Notes: a model not told the origin generated them from the letters alone. DNA of 64,000 bases from Lepisosteus oculatus (GCF_040954835.1 NC_090712.1:2241284-2305283), one strand, 5' to 3'; shown: positions 45,890 through 61,300, counted from the stretch's first letter. Translations and numbers: made by a program.

Positions 45890-46330
45890 GTAACCCCCCC
45901 ATCATGTTTAATAATACCTTCAGCGTTGGGGTAGCCAGTCCGCCCTTACGAGCGGACACCGCTGTCGAAGCTGCAGCGCCAGCTTGTTGTTGACCTACAA
46001 AACCTGCAACATTGCACGAGTGTCGGAAAACTGGATCCTTTCGCTTTAACGCAGCGGTGTGCAGACGGCTCTGAGGGGCGCGAAGCTGGGGGGAGCGAGT
46101 TGGGGTTTCTCTGGTTATTCCTACAGCTGCTCGCACACGTCTGCGGTTAGAGCCATGTGTGGCGCCCGCACCTTGTCCCAGCGACAGCCACCCACGCTCG
46201 CCTCTGCGTGGACCTGCTCAGCTATGGCAAACTCGGAAGTGCCCGGTCCACTGGACCCCCCCAGTCTGTTTGAGGCGCTCCGCCCCTTTCAATCCCGCAG
46301 GATAGTGTACTGCTACTCGGAAATAAACGC
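45890..46330. other. GC- and CpG-enriched patch of unknown role
   Basis: Relative to the AT-rich surroundings it has many CpG dinucleotides ('gagcggacaccgctgtcg', 'ggggcgcgaagctggggg'). An open frame of 91 codons (46059-46334) crosses it but resembles no family I know. It may be regulatory DNA for the actin gene. Confidence 0.3.
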
Positions 46331-47389
46331 GTAAAAAACGTATTTTATTACTATAAATTAAAGTCGCTAATCACCCACCGCGTACATGTGTACAAATCAC
46401 CTCAAAACATCAACAACAAAACCAAACTGTCATAAAATATGATATATTCATGTTTGGGATACCCAGAGGTAGTGTTCAGACCTGGTTCTGTTTCGGCTTA
46501 ATGAAAAGGATGGGCAATAGTGACGGTACTGGTTTTTACAGCGTGAAAGGCGCTATACAAGCTCTTTGTGCCAGCGGTTACCTTCATGTGAATCGCTGAG
46601 TCAAGTAAATATTGATCAGGTTTTATGTTCACGACGTATCTTGCTTGTGTCGCATAATATGAATTCAAAGCCAAATTGTATTAGATTAATGACATTATTG
46701 CTATACATTTTAAACAAATAACGGACAATATCGTCCTTTAGTTTGCGTCGCCAATTACTCCGAAATTCTCAATTGATCCGTACAACCGCAGTTTATCAGC
46801 CGTATGTTTACTCGCAACCCGTTAATTACAGTAGAGCTGCAGGTTTCAACGGTGTCGTTTTTTGTCCGAAACTCTTCGATTTCGGACCTCAGAAGTCCCG
46901 TGGCGCTTTCCTGGGCACCAGTTCCCTGCGTTTCCACTCCCTGCCCTGCTCTCCTACAGAGCGACAGCTACCACTGGATTCAGATCTCAGCTCCGTACCC
47001 CCGGAGTAAAACAAAAAAAAATTCCAGTTCCAGATCCATAAATGCACGTTCCTACTTTATCTCTGTAACCCGCTGTCGTCGCTTAAGGGATAAGAAGTGA
47101 TATCAAAAGTGTTGGCTAAACAAGTCAATTCATTCGCCGTCCTTTCATTCATCCAAACGCTCATTCATTCATTACAACCTCCCTTTTTGTCCCTGCAGCT
47201 GAAATAGTGACTTTTTTTGGAAGTTAAAGGGAGAAAACAGGTGTAGAGCCCCCTCGCAGCGTGAACTTGCTTCGTACTCCACTGATATTGTAAGAACTGA
47301 GTGTGTGTTGGGGGGGGGGGCGATACATACAGTTGCTGCCGTGTTAGATGGGCCGAGGAGGAGGAAGACAGGGACGAATCTCCTGCTCT

Positions 47390-47527
47390 CCATATACGGA
47401 CCGAGCTCTGCGGCTTGGATTCGGAACGAGCGCGCCTTATATGGACAGCCCTGCGCGCCTCGAACCGGGACTCGGCGCAACCTGCCCGCGGAGCGCCCTG
47501 CGCTCGCCCTCCGAGAGCCAAATATGG
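47390..47527 (+). promoter_or_regulatory. ACTA1: ACTA1 promoter CArG (SRF) boxes
   Basis: Two perfect CC(A/T)6GG boxes are present: CCTTATATGG (47435-47444) and CCAAATATGG (47518-47527). A near match, CCATATACGG, is at 47390-47399. They lie about 85-220 bp upstream of the TATA box. Clustered SRF sites are the established hallmark of sarcomeric actin promoters. E-box-like motifs CAGCTG (47196-47201) and CAGTTG (about 47328) lie further upstream. Confidence 0.85.
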
Positions 47528-47611
47528 AGAAAGCCCGGAAAAAAATTCCAGTGGAATACATAGACATTCTGAATGCTCGGAGGGGGGAAAAAAAAAGAGG
47601 CAAGGGGCGAG

Positions 47612-47618
47612 TATAAAA
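47612..47618 (+). promoter_or_regulatory. ACTA1: ACTA1 TATA box
   Basis: TATAAAA. Transcription would start near 47640, opening a non-coding exon that ends at the donor GAAG|GTAAGG (47708/47709). Confidence 0.8.
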
Positions 47619-47639
47619 GGTTCCCGGAGTGAGCGGGGC

Positions 47640-47708
47640 ATCGTAGCTGGAACCAGCAGCGGTGATCTACTGCACTCTGAGCTTCTCCTTAGAAAGGCAC
47701 CACCGAAG
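47640..47708 (+). other. ACTA1: ACTA1 non-coding exon 1 (5' UTR)
   Basis: Inferred from the TATA box position and a consensus donor at 47709. It splices to the acceptor TTTCAG at 49086-49091, eleven bases before the start codon. A 5' UTR exon before the coding exons is typical for vertebrate alpha-actin genes. The 5' boundary is approximate. Confidence 0.65.
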
Positions 47709-48289
47709 GTAAGGTCGAGGGAGAGGGAAGCCGCGGTCTTGCGCTCGGCTCTGGACTTCACATGCGCGCACATTCAAGGACTGGATTGTTTTTTTGGGGG
47801 GGAAAGGGACTCCTGTTGGTTCACGAAAGCCGAACGAAGAAGGGGCAGGTTGCGGCGGTAGCGCACGGCGGCAGACCCGACGGAAGGGCTCGAATGTGAA
47901 GGAGGAGGATGAAGAAGCGGATAGTGGTTTTCCGCCACCCCGAAATTCAGAGAATCTGACAAGTCCCCGGCGAGGAGATTCACGCCTCTTCACTTTAAAA
48001 CAATAAGGAGGACACGGGCTGTTAGAAAGGCCTTATACGTGTGAGCATGGTGTCCCAAAACGGAAACAATGGAATGGTTTAATGGTTTCAGAATTTAAAA
48101 AGAAAGATTAATGACTACAAATGGATAGCAACATCAAACCATTCTACAGGATTATTATTATTGGTAGCAGTAGTAGCAGTAGCAGTAGTATTAAGGTAAT
48201 AAAAGCAACAGATGAAACTAATTTGGTGCGCTTTCCCTGCCTCTGAATAGAGACAGTAGTACTGGTAAAAAAAAAACAATGAAGAAAAA

Positions 48290-48299
48290 CTAAAAATAA
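48290..48299 (+). promoter_or_regulatory. ACTA1: MEF2-type site in ACTA1 intron 1
   Basis: CTAAAAATAA is a perfect match to the MEF2 consensus YTA(A/T)4TAR, placed in the first intron of a muscle gene. Confidence 0.55.
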
Positions 48300-48988
48300 G
48301 AAGGGCGCTTTTTTTCTAGTTCTGCAACGAATCTCCTTGCAGTCTTCCTTGGAGAGTCCTGCTTCGAGTCAGCGCGCAGCTCATTCAGGAAGCATCGGCT
48401 GCCTTCGCAATAAGCGTCTCTTCTCACTTTCTGCTCCGAAGATGACATTTGCTGCTGTGCACGAATTTATTTAGACAATACTCAGGGACAGACGCCTTTA
48501 AAATGAGATATTTAAACGAAAATAAATATTTTTTCGGAAACAGCCCTGTGTTGTTTAAGGTAATGGGCGAGGGAGGAGAGGACAGAGTTGTTTACAGCGC
48601 GCATTCCAGTTTAGCCTCTTTATAGTTCGTGTAGCTTGTGGATTTTAAAACCTTTTGACTTCAAGTTGAATTAATAGGCACAGTTGGGCACGAAACATTT
48701 TGAACCTGTTCAGGTCGGAAAAGCTCTGAGTGTTTGAGTAACGTTTCAAATTGACAAGAGACAATTCCTGGCGGGTCGACAGCTCCTTTAACAGGGGGGC
48801 AACTTTTGCGACCTGTTTTGCTAAATTACGGTCAATCCCCATTCAAGACGTCTGTTTCCTTATCAGGTATTTAGCGCGTCATTCTCGGAACCATTTAAGC
48901 TCTCAAAGAATACGAGTGAAAAGGGTGGTAATACAGCGAAGCCAACCTGACCGTGGGGCCAATTTAGACCGAGGCTGCGTCGATCTGA

Positions 48989-51862
<2,874 letters not shown>

Positions 51863-52069
51863 AAGCATTTCCATCTCCTGCGTCCGCTACATGCTCAGGA
51901 TCACTTTGTAGCAGAACGCATAGCTGTCGTGGGACGGCTGTGCACCAATGTAATTTTGTAACAATTTGTTACTTAGGGCGAAATGCTGCAAAACCGAAAA
52001 CAACAAGACTAACAACGAAATGCCATGTTATTCAACATGTGAATGTAAAATGTACATAAATATTAATTT

Positions 52070-52075
52070 ATTAAA
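52070..52075 (+). terminator. ACTA1: Candidate polyadenylation signal of ACTA1
   Basis: ATTAAA about 210 bases after the TAA stop, followed by a T/G-rich stretch (tcgtttggtatttttgtg). Confidence 0.6.
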
Positions 52076-52714
52076 GTCCATCGTTTGGTATTTTTGTGCA
52101 CACTGCCTGTTGAAAGGACTCGAAGGCTAATACCCGTTCTGGCTCTCCAGGGAAACGTGTCACCCCTGCAGTGTTGTAAGAAAAGCCCACATGAGACAAA
52201 CAGAGGCAAACAGGAGGAAAACTAAGGAAATAAATTTTTTAACATCTATGAGCATGACTGTCAGTACTTATTTGAACATATATCATTACTACGTTTCGGA
52301 AAAATGGTAGCACACAGAATGTCTGGAATCCAAGGTGTTCGCTCAAATTGATTAATAATTGGTCGTTTTTAATATTCCCACAAGGAAACAGCTGAAAAGG
52401 ATGAAGGAATCCTGAAGGATGAAGGATGAATGGCAGAGCAGATTTAGGGCTGATTGTGAAATTAAACATTCCTGGTATCATTAACCCAAATACTAAAGCC
52501 CATGATTCTTCAACCACTTATAGGTATAATTCAATTAATTTAATATGGATTTTCATTATACCAATTTGGTTTTTAAAAGAAGTGTCTTTTTTCCACATTT
52601 AATCTTGTACATTTTCAGCTCAGTACTGTACCTGCACTGTACCAGGCACAGGTAATGCTCAGAATCCGTCAGAAGGTCTGACCCTACTTAAGATGATTGT
52701 CCACAATAGACAGC

Positions 52715-52850
52715 TGACGCCCCAGTGTCATCTCCTGTTCCAGCCTGTGGGCTGCACTGCTGTGGTAGATGAAGTCAGGCCCCCGCCGTGTGTAGAACGC
52801 TTAGAGATTTTTGGGGGCTGAAGAGCGCAATATAATTGCAAGTTTTTAAC
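52715..52850 (+). repeat. Degraded dispersed repeat
   Basis: 'ggtagatgaagtcaggcccc', 'gtgtgtagaacgcttagaga' and 'aagagcgcaatataattgcaag' follow the typical end of a fish non-LTR/SINE repeat. It is recognised by layout only. Confidence 0.35.
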
Positions 52851-54539
52851 GTCACGATGAATGTACACGTAAAGTGAGTTATCGCAGAACCACTTTATTT
52901 TCATTTTCTCCGAGAACACTCTCACATTTCAGAGGCACGTATAGTCATTCATTATAGAACTTTGTTGCAGTGCATGACGAATAAAGGCTGCCTTCTGTTT
53001 GAACTAATATGCAGTGACCACTCAGCAATACAACATAAATCCAACAGCATAAAAACCGAAAGGGGAAAGCCATGAATCAAGTTAATTCAATTCTGCTGCC
53101 ACCATACAAGTACATCACCACGACTATTTAAATGCCTATATTGCAGGTCATAATTGCATTAATTCAATGTACACTGACACTAATACAGCCAGAAGACTAA
53201 AACACAACAGGCAATATGTCAAACAGGAATGTGAAAACCTTTTCTCACTAATCTGCACACCTAGCGTTCGACAAATATCTATGCAAATTACTGCACCGTT
53301 CATTTTTAAAAACTTTTTCCAGGCGCTGGTTAGGAACACGTCTGTCCCCGCCAGACCTCCGTGAGGCATGCTGTCTTCATTACAGAACACGCCAATTTTA
53401 GACCTGCTGCCAACATGATATGAGACCGCATTCCCGCAACCAGGCAGAGTTCCATGTCACAGCAGTCATCCCTATCTTCAACCTTAAACATGCACCTTGC
53501 TCCCCAGCTATATTTAAACCCAATCGGCCTCTGGTATGCCGAGCTCCTAAGCCCCCGTGACGTGTGAAAGCCGCACAGCTGGCAAGAGTGGATTTGAAGG
53601 TCTTCCCACCAGCACCTTGCCTGACGCAGGTCACTGGGAGCATTGCAAAGCAAAGCGGGTGAGATAAACGAAGACCGCCCCAGACTTCATAACAGATTGC
53701 AATTAGTCCCAGACTAATGTTGTTAACATACATATGTGACGATGCTTGTCTGAATTCCGTCCCGTTTAAATTTGTACTGTATATGTTGTATGCATGTCTC
53801 GTTCGTGTTCTTTGCTGTACCGAAAGCAAATTCCACCACCTATTGTTGTGTGGCAATAAAGATATCTACAGATATCTACTACAGCCGTAGACACCGTGGC
53901 TGCAGACCTATTACAGGCTGAGCATCTCTAGTTCAGAATATGGACTCATCCCCACCACCTCCACCACTTCATGCATCCAAACCTGGCATTTCCTGGACCT
54001 CTGCTGAGACATTGGCAGGAATTGTTATGAGCCACGTTTCCTTTTTACTGACAGTTGTCATGAGAAACTGTGCCAAAACTCTGTGATCTCACTATGGGCT
54101 CAAGGGGACACTCCGCCGAATGGGACTCATGGCCGTTTTTCTTAAGGTGCTTTATTTGGCGGAGTGGAGTAATTGCTGTGCTCGTAGGCACAGTAACAAA
54201 CAATGTAGATCAGTAAAACCTGAGTGCCTTACCTGTTCAGAAATTACAGTTTTGAGGTGCACTGCCCTCCCATTGTGACCCAAACCTGCTTCCAGAAATA
54301 TCTCTAAGTGGAATGTGTACAGGGCACTGCTCACCTGGTAGACACATTAGAAATATTAACATAATGTTGGAATACCACCTGTTCAGGTTAATGGTCTGTG
54401 TGCTCCAGCTACAGTCGCATATGGAAAATGAAAGATCTCACTGCTCTGTAATCGGTCCAGAGAAATGCAATCAGATGCAATCGGATTAGGAATGTCCTAG
54501 CAGGGCATTCTAAGGAACTGAATCTTTTTAGTCTTGAAC

Positions 54540-54790
54540 AGAGCATTGCAACGGCACCAATTCAAGTATTCCTTGAATTCCTTCAATTCCTCAAAGGCAC
54601 TAAGTCAACAAAATGTATTTTTTTAATCATAAGTGAACCACACAGCAGAGAACACACGTCATGTCTCTACCCGAAGAGTTGTGGGAGTCTGGAACAGGTT
54701 CCCCAACCATGTTGTGGAAACTGACACCCTCACTTCTTTCAGAAACCGGATAAGGTCCTCGGCTCACTTAACTACTATCAAAGGACCTAG
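54540..54790 (+). repeat. Dispersed repeat fragment (LINE-like 3' region family)
   Basis: 'gtctctacccgaagagttgtgggagtctgg', 'aacaggttccccaaccatgttgtgg' and 'tttcagaaaccggataaggtcc'. It is the longest member of the family in this window. Non-coding. Confidence 0.5.
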
Positions 54791-55937
54791 ATGGAGATGA
54801 TCTCGTTTGTACACCTTTCTCGTGTACAGTAACAAACTTCAGTGTGAAAGTCCTGAGTTTGCTACATTCCTGTTTCACGAACCACGTACCTAGTCTTTCA
54901 GGTGAGCTTAATGTTGATACACATCGCGATATAATGCAACTGTTGTAGCTGCGCAGCATTTTTATATCACTTCTCCAGGTAGAATGAAGCGATTGTGACG
55001 TTGCGGCTGCAGCATCAGCTCCACGCCGAGTTTAAAGCCCTGGGCGGGGTCACGGGGACTGAGGTGCCTCGCGTCACGCCGCCATCTGCTCCGAATGTTT
55101 TCCTTCCGCGTGCGCTGCGATCATGTAAGTAGAGCTTAGCCTCCTGTTTTATTTTGAGTTAAGAAACAGACACGTGCGACAGTGAAACGTTGATATTTAG
55201 AGATGAGATGTTTTTTTTTGTAATAAATGGGGTCATGCCTGCAAACACGTTATGTCAAACCGTTTGTTTGCTGGTTAATGGAGGCCTCCGTAATGCAGAA
55301 TAAATCACGGTTTCACTGCTTGTCTTGGGGATTGCGTTGCAATACAGCACGTTTAAAACGCTTCTTTGCTGGTGTGCGCGTCCTATTGCATAACAGCTAA
55401 ATAATGTATAAGTTTCAGCTCGTATTCGTCATTGTCCGAGGCTCATTGGTGTATTTGAAAAAAGAATGAAACAAGCGGTTTAAATTGTCGTGCATTTTAC
55501 CCTTTAGGTTAAATATGCAGTTATTAGTTGTTCTAGTATTTCCCACACCCCTGCCCGGTTCACACTTCTACGTGATAAAACGGCTTTGCTACGCCGTATT
55601 CTCTGCCGGCGCCATGACGGCGGTGGGCGGAGAGGAGGAGTAGAAATTGTCAACAGCGCTTCAGCGCGCTGCTGCGTAGCGATTGGTCTCTGCGAGGAAG
55701 GAGGTGATGCCTCGTCTTTTGTGTTTTGGTTTAAATGTCTGGCGGGGTGCGGAGCGCCACAGTGGCACAGCCCGAAATCCAACGCCTGCTTGGCGACCAA
55801 GACTCGCTGCGGCTTGGGTTTGCGCTGTTGCTTAGTTATACTGGAGGAGTATTGACGATGCTTTTTGTCGGCGCTCTTTCAGATCTCGGGAACCTACGAG
55901 GGGGACAAGTGACACTGGGAAAGGAAAACGAAGGAAC

Positions 55938-58391
55938 ATGGTAGCAAAGAAGATCAGAACGGAGTACATGAAAAAATTTAAGGACCCCAAATGGGAGACG
56001 TACAGCAAATGTTACGAGGATATGCTGCAGTACAGGCTGACCCGGCGGCTGCTGGAGCACACGCACAACCCTTGGTTTTGGGAAGGGTGGGACAGTGGCT
56101 CGGACTCGAGTGGCAGCTCCACTCCTCCGAATAACAAGACGGGGGAAGCTCAGAAACCGAGCGAGGAGGCGCCGAAAGTGTCGGAGAAGGAACAGCCCGA
56201 GCCGCCCGTGCAGCCCAAGAGCGCGTCTGCAGACCCCGCCGAGCCGAGGGTCCCTGCTGGGGCTCAGAGATCCGGAGCGCCGACAGAGCGCAGAGGCTCG
56301 CCAGCATCGCCGGCCACAGGTTTGTACTGTCCCGAGCAGCAGCGGCATCATACCTTTACGTTGTCGCTTCCTTTCCTTTCTCTCACTCATCTTAAAGAGC
56401 AAGCCGCACGGTTAGTCTGATTCAGGGAGTTATTACGGAGATATATGCAAGGAAGCTGAACTATTTCTGCTTGCGGATGATGTCGGGTCGATGAAGTGCC
56501 TGGAGAAACAATTATACTGTAGTTTCCCTCTAGGACAAATGGCTTTATTTAGGTGCATTGGTAAAAATGCAAACCTGACCCGGAGTTAAGTGATATTGGA
56601 GGAATTAGGCAGTATTGCACTCATGTTTCTGAGGGAGGTTAAGAGTTAGGATCACCATTTGATAGTATGAACGTACAGATGCTCTCCCAGTTAAAGGCCT
56701 GACACAGGCCGGTGTGGTGGCTCTGGATCTGTGCCCGCGACTGGAAGGTTGCCGGTTCAAATCCTGCAGCCGTCGGAGGAATCCTACTCCGTTGGGCCCA
56801 CTGAGCGAGACCCTAACCCCAGCTGCTCCAGGGGTGCCATATAACTGGCTGACCCTGCGCTCTGACCCCAGGCTTCTCTCCCTGGCTGTGTGTTTGTGCC
56901 TCGTGGAGAGCAAGCTGGGGTATGGGAAAATATGAATTCCTAATGCAAGAAATTGTACAGGGCTAATAAAGCAACATTATCATTATCATTATTATAAATG
57001 ACCAGGCCGGAGGCTGATATCTGGATCATGAGCATAATCTGGGGTCTGTTTTCTGATGCGGTCGAGCTGGTCCTGGTGTTTCAGGGCTTGTGCAGCAGCA
57101 CGCCTCTGTAGAGCTGGAGTGAGCCAGTGCAGCTGCACGGAAAGGAAACGTTGTTGTCGCGACAGGCCAGGTTCCTGAGGGCGTGGGGCCGGAAGAAGAG
57201 GGCAAGGCTCCCGGAGGAGAACCGAAGAGCAAGGACCCGCCCCCCGCTGCCCCTGCGGAGCTGGCCCACAGCGGCCGGCGGCCCACCGACCCCCGGGCGT
57301 CTGGCGGGCCGGCCCGGGGCAGGAGCCAGACACGGCAGCCTGCCGAGCCCGACAAGGAGAACCGGCACCCGTTCGCTCTGTACGGCTGGGCGGAGAGGCG
57401 CGCAGAGACCGGCCTCAAGAAGACCCACAACGTCCGGCCTTCTGCGTCCACTAAGGAGGTGGGTGTGAGGATGACTTTGTCTGAGGGTGAGATGAGGATA
57501 ACCTTGAAGTGTCACATTAATTAATTCCTTGCACGTATATAGCACTTTTCTGGACACTCCACTCAAGGCGCTTTACAGGTAATGGGGACTCCCCTCCACC
57601 ACCAGTGTGCAGCCCCACCTGGATGATGCAACGGCAGCCATAGTGCACCAGTACACTCCCCACACACCAGCACTCAGTGGGGAGGAGAGCAGAGTGATGA
57701 AGCCAGTTCAGAGCTGGGGATTATTAGGAGGCCGTGATTGGTAAGGGCCAATGGGAAATTTGGCCAGGACGCCGGGGTTACACCCCTACTCTTTTGAACT
57801 CGGTTTTATGTCTCATCCGAAGGACGGCCCCTTTTTTACAGTATAGTGTCACTATACTGGGCATTAGGACCCACATGGACCGCAGGGTGAGCGCCCCCTG
57901 CTGGCCCCACTAACACCTCTTCCAGCAGCAGCCTTAGTTTTTCCCAGGAGGTCTCCCATCCAGCTACTGACCAGGCTCACACCAGCTGAGCTTCAGTGGG
58001 CTGCCAGCTGTGAGTTGCAGAGTGACGTGGCTGCTGGCGGTAGTAAGAAACAATGGGAATAAACACCATTCTAGAGCTTATCTCTAGTTGCTTATATCCC
58101 CGTGTCTGTGAAGTGGAACTGCTCCTGCAGCTGTGGCCAAGCACATGCGCGCAGGGGTCCTGCAGGACTCCGCAGTAAACCCCCCCCTGACGGACCCTCT
58201 CCTCTTCCCAGATCCACGCGTCCGCCCTGCGAGCCAAGACCAGGCGCGAGGTGGAGAAGAGGGTCAGGACTCTGGAGCGCCGGCGGGCGCGGTCCGCGGA
58301 GCTGGACCGGCTCCACAAAGCCAAGCAGCCCCCTGTGGACAACCCCTGGATGACCGAGTACATGAGGTGCTTCTCCGCTCGGTCCCGATAG
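55938..58391 (+). CDS. CCSAP: CCSAP, centriole, cilia and spindle-associated protein (3 coding exons)
   Basis: Exons: 55938-56319, 57166-57458, 58212-58391. They sum to 855 bp, 284 aa (human about 270). Exon 1 gives the conserved N-terminus ([47 protein letters not shown]) and then a Ser/Pro/Glu-rich low-complexity stretch. Exon 2 ends with the family box [15 protein letters not shown] and [10 protein letters not shown]. Exon 3 is a basic helix-prone segment closing with [16 protein letters not shown]. Known role: binds centrioles, spindle and ciliary axonemes and supports spindle and ciliary function. The exon 2 start is uncertain: acceptors at 57131-57132 and 57164-57165 both keep the frame, and the shorter exon is given. 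A 5S-derived SINE sits in intron 2 and a tRNA-SINE in intron 1. Confidence 0.9.
56706..56985 (+). mobile_element. tRNA-derived SINE, full-length, forward
   Basis: The tRNA-like head has an A-box-like 'gtggtggctctggatctgtg' and a perfect B box GGTTCAAATCC (56754-56764). The body follows, then the 3' end 'cctaatgcaagaaattgtac' and 'gggctaataaagcaacatta' with an ATT tail. It lies in CCSAP intron 1. It is the best copy for defining the family. Confidence 0.85.
57513..58042 (-). mobile_element. 5S-derived SINE, reverse orientation
   Basis: Tail 'ttaattaattccttgcacg', body 'ctggacactccactcaaggc', head 'catccagctactgaccaggc' through 'gagtgacgtggctgctggc'. It lies in CCSAP intron 2, about 170 bp before exon 3. 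Confidence 0.85.
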
Positions 58392-61300
58392 AACAGACAG
58401 CTGGGGGGCACGGAGGAGCCTCAGTAGGCCTCAGGCTTTCTGACACGGGCTCCTGGCTGATGTCTGGGGGCCCGGCTGGTTTGTCCAGTGTTTTTCCAAC
58501 TTGGTGCTTCGGGGAAAGTGTGTGATTGCTGTTGCTGTTCTAAGAAAATGTGGAGTTTTCACCCCCTAAGGTGATCACGGTTTAATAGGAGACTTATCAG
58601 TGTATTGGTTTTAAACCGCGTCTTAATGTTTACATTGTTTTGAAATGATAGATGTCTGTGTTTAATCTGATTTTGAATACGGAAGAGTTTCCTTGTAAAT
58701 CGGGGCTGAACACAAGGAAATCTTTTTTTAAATTGTAAATTTAAAAACACTTTATTGCACTTTTTTTCTGGAGGTTGCATTTTGCTTTACTATTTTATAC
58801 AGTGTATTGTAACAGCAGAACGGTATTTAAAGGACCGTTTGACTTGGTATTTTTTTCTATATTTTCATTAGGAATATCTGTTCAGGACTTTGCTCTGTCA
58901 GCTTGCATTAATTGCAATTGTTATGAAGTGTCTGATTCTAGAAAATGACCAACCTAATATTTTTATATAGGACATTCCTGATACACGTTTGTATCTTTTG
59001 GCAAAAATTTCTAGTGACATACTTTCCATCCCATTGGTAAAAGAGCAGTTTATTGAATACAAAACCTTGACTGGTACCGTACAGTACAAATTCTGAAGTT
59101 CTCTTACATTGCAATCAAAAAAAGAATATATACCTCTAGAATTAATTGATTTTAAATATTGTGTTATTGTGGATGAGGTTTAATTATGTATAATCTTAAG
59201 TGAATGTATTTGCAAAGAGGGCTGAAGTGAAATCTTATCTCTTACCATGGATTTGCTTGCACTTGTAGGCAGTGAAGGAGCTGAGTGGAGTAGAGACAAT
59301 GGATGTGTTCAGTTTCACAGGAACATTTTCTGTTTTTTAGCTGTGTAGCTTTCTCAAGCCACACAAGTGTTCTCAGGTGTTTTCATTTAGCTGAGAGCTT
59401 TTTCACTAAATTAAAATAGAGTGGCCATACGTTATGACAGTATGAAGGTAAAGATACCTGAGTTCAGTTGGTTGTCGCTTACAGACTGTGGCACATGCTG
59501 TATGTTAGCTGAATTTGTCTTCTCTCTGGGTGTGGGCGTGCCAAACAGACTTCCAAAGTCAGTAGACTTGGCAACGAGGAGGGTTGGAGGTTACCTTTGT
59601 AGGCATCTCCCCAGACAAACTGACACACCTGACAGCTCTTTTATATAAGAGACAGAAAGCTCAGACATGAATGAAATAAATTGAGTGCTGGTGGTTCCTC
59701 TAGTGTCAAGATTTGTGAACTCGGGTGCATGCATAATTACATTCTGGCTGTTCTAAGTACTTGTATAAAACTGCACTAATATTTGTGTACACATAGGAGA
59801 TTTATGTTCAGTATTTGTGAGCTTGTGTTTCTGGATCATGAATTTCTGGATATTGCACAGTGACTCAATCCCTGTGGTTGAAGTTATTAGATGGATAAAG
59901 AAGCTCACTGGGTGACCTATCAAAGTGTTAGACTAGATTTTCACTTTGAGGTCACCTTAATGTCTGGGAATGCTTTTTTGAACTTCTTTTCTGATTTTGT
60001 GTTGTGAAAATATGATCCATTGTAGTTTATGTTTGTGCTGCACTGTCATAATAATAATAATTGCTTACACTTATATAGCTCTTTTCTGGACACTCCACTC
60101 AAAGCGCTTTACAGGTAATGGGGATCCCCTCCACCACCACCAGTGTGCAGCCCCACCTGGATGATGCGACGGCAGCCATAGTGCGCCAGAACGCTCACCA
60201 CACACCAGCTCTCAGTGGGGAGGAGAGCAGAGTAATGAAGCCAATTCATAGATGGGGATTATTAGGAGGCCATGATTGGTAAGGGCCAATGGGAAAGTGG
60301 TTACACCCCTACTCTTTTCGAGAAACGCCCTGGGATTTTTAATGACCACAGAGAGTCAGGATCTCGGTTTTACGTCTCATCCGAAGGATGGCGCCAGTTT
60401 ACAGTACAGTGTCCCCGTCACTATACTGGGGCATTAGGACCCACATGGACCGCAGGGTGAGCGCCTCCTACTGGCCCCACTAACACCTCTTCCAGCAGCA
60501 ACCTTCGCTTTCCCGGAGGTCTCCCATACAGGTACTGACCAGGCTCACACCTGCTGAGCTCCAGTGGGCTGCCAGTTGTGAGTTGCAGAGTGATATGCTG
60601 CTGGCTGGCTATATATCGTTTGTAGAAACCTAACTTTGTGCCACATAAAGGCTTGATTTAATAGATCAGAGGCACATTCAGTACTAATAAAAAGCAAACA
60701 TCTGGGGCTTTCCATTGGTGTCAAAAATAGTTCTGTGGTACTTTGTCCAACACCACAAGTCTGCAGTATGGTGATCTGTATTGGGCTTGATTTTTACTGA
60801 TCTGTAGAAAGTAGTACAGTGTTTTTTTACTATACACTTTTTTTTTGCAAAACTGTAACAGTAGTCCTGTAAAGGACTGCATAATACATTCTCGGTCTCA
60901 GCCAGAGGGAAATTTGATAACTGATTGTGGTTATTCTTAAATCACCGAACCATCAAGTCCCGGCCAGCTCCTTCCACCTGATAACCCCTGTCTACACTAC
61001 GAACCAAAACAAATTAAAGGCAGGGAAAGAGATGGGTCAGATGGTGTCTATGATAGACATAATCTGTTTTTAGTTTCAGCATGTGAATCCTTTACTGGCA
61101 CCACAATTAAAGGTGTGATAACACAGTGGATTCATTTCCTCAGAGCTTCCAGTGCTAGCTTTGACTGCTGAATTGGATAAGTAGCAGGCTGTTTAATCAC
61201 CCTCGCTCATTTCATTAACATTTTGTTGCAAGGAGTGTTTCATGGGGAAGAACGTGGAACACTTGCCTGTGTTTGGACTGTGCTTCAAGCACAGGCTCTG

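Larger units (their letters stand above)
43698..47600. other. Intergenic region NUP133 to ACTA1
   Basis: Contains the NUP133 3' UTR, two fold-back elements (43992-44177 and 45300-45517), about 400 bp of GC- and CpG-richer sequence around 45,890-46,330, and AT-rich spacer. The region from 46,740 to 47,600 becomes GC-rich toward the actin promoter. No conserved protein is recognised in the open frames here. Confidence 0.5.
51863..55937. other. Intergenic region ACTA1 to CCSAP
   Basis: Holds the ACTA1 3' UTR, a degraded repeat near 52715-52850, another near 54540-54790, otherwise AT-rich sequence with no recognised gene. From about 54,990 it becomes GC/CpG-richer: the likely CCSAP promoter, with possible non-coding exons. 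'gcgctgcgatcat|gtaagt' (donor about 55125/55126) and the acceptor 'ctctttcag|atctcggg' at 55871-55880 are plausible UTR splice sites. Confidence 0.5.

Noticed and set aside
47301-47861. 186-codon and overlapping 103-codon + frames and 202-codon minus frame in the ACTA1 promoter
   Set aside because: They overlap the CArG boxes, TATA box and 5' UTR exon, have arginine- and serine-rich composition typical of random GC-rich frames, and resemble no protein.
56706-56780. A tRNA gene (good B box)
   Set aside because: No cloverleaf with a plausible anticodon stem and acceptor pairing is evident. It is the head of a dispersed SINE.
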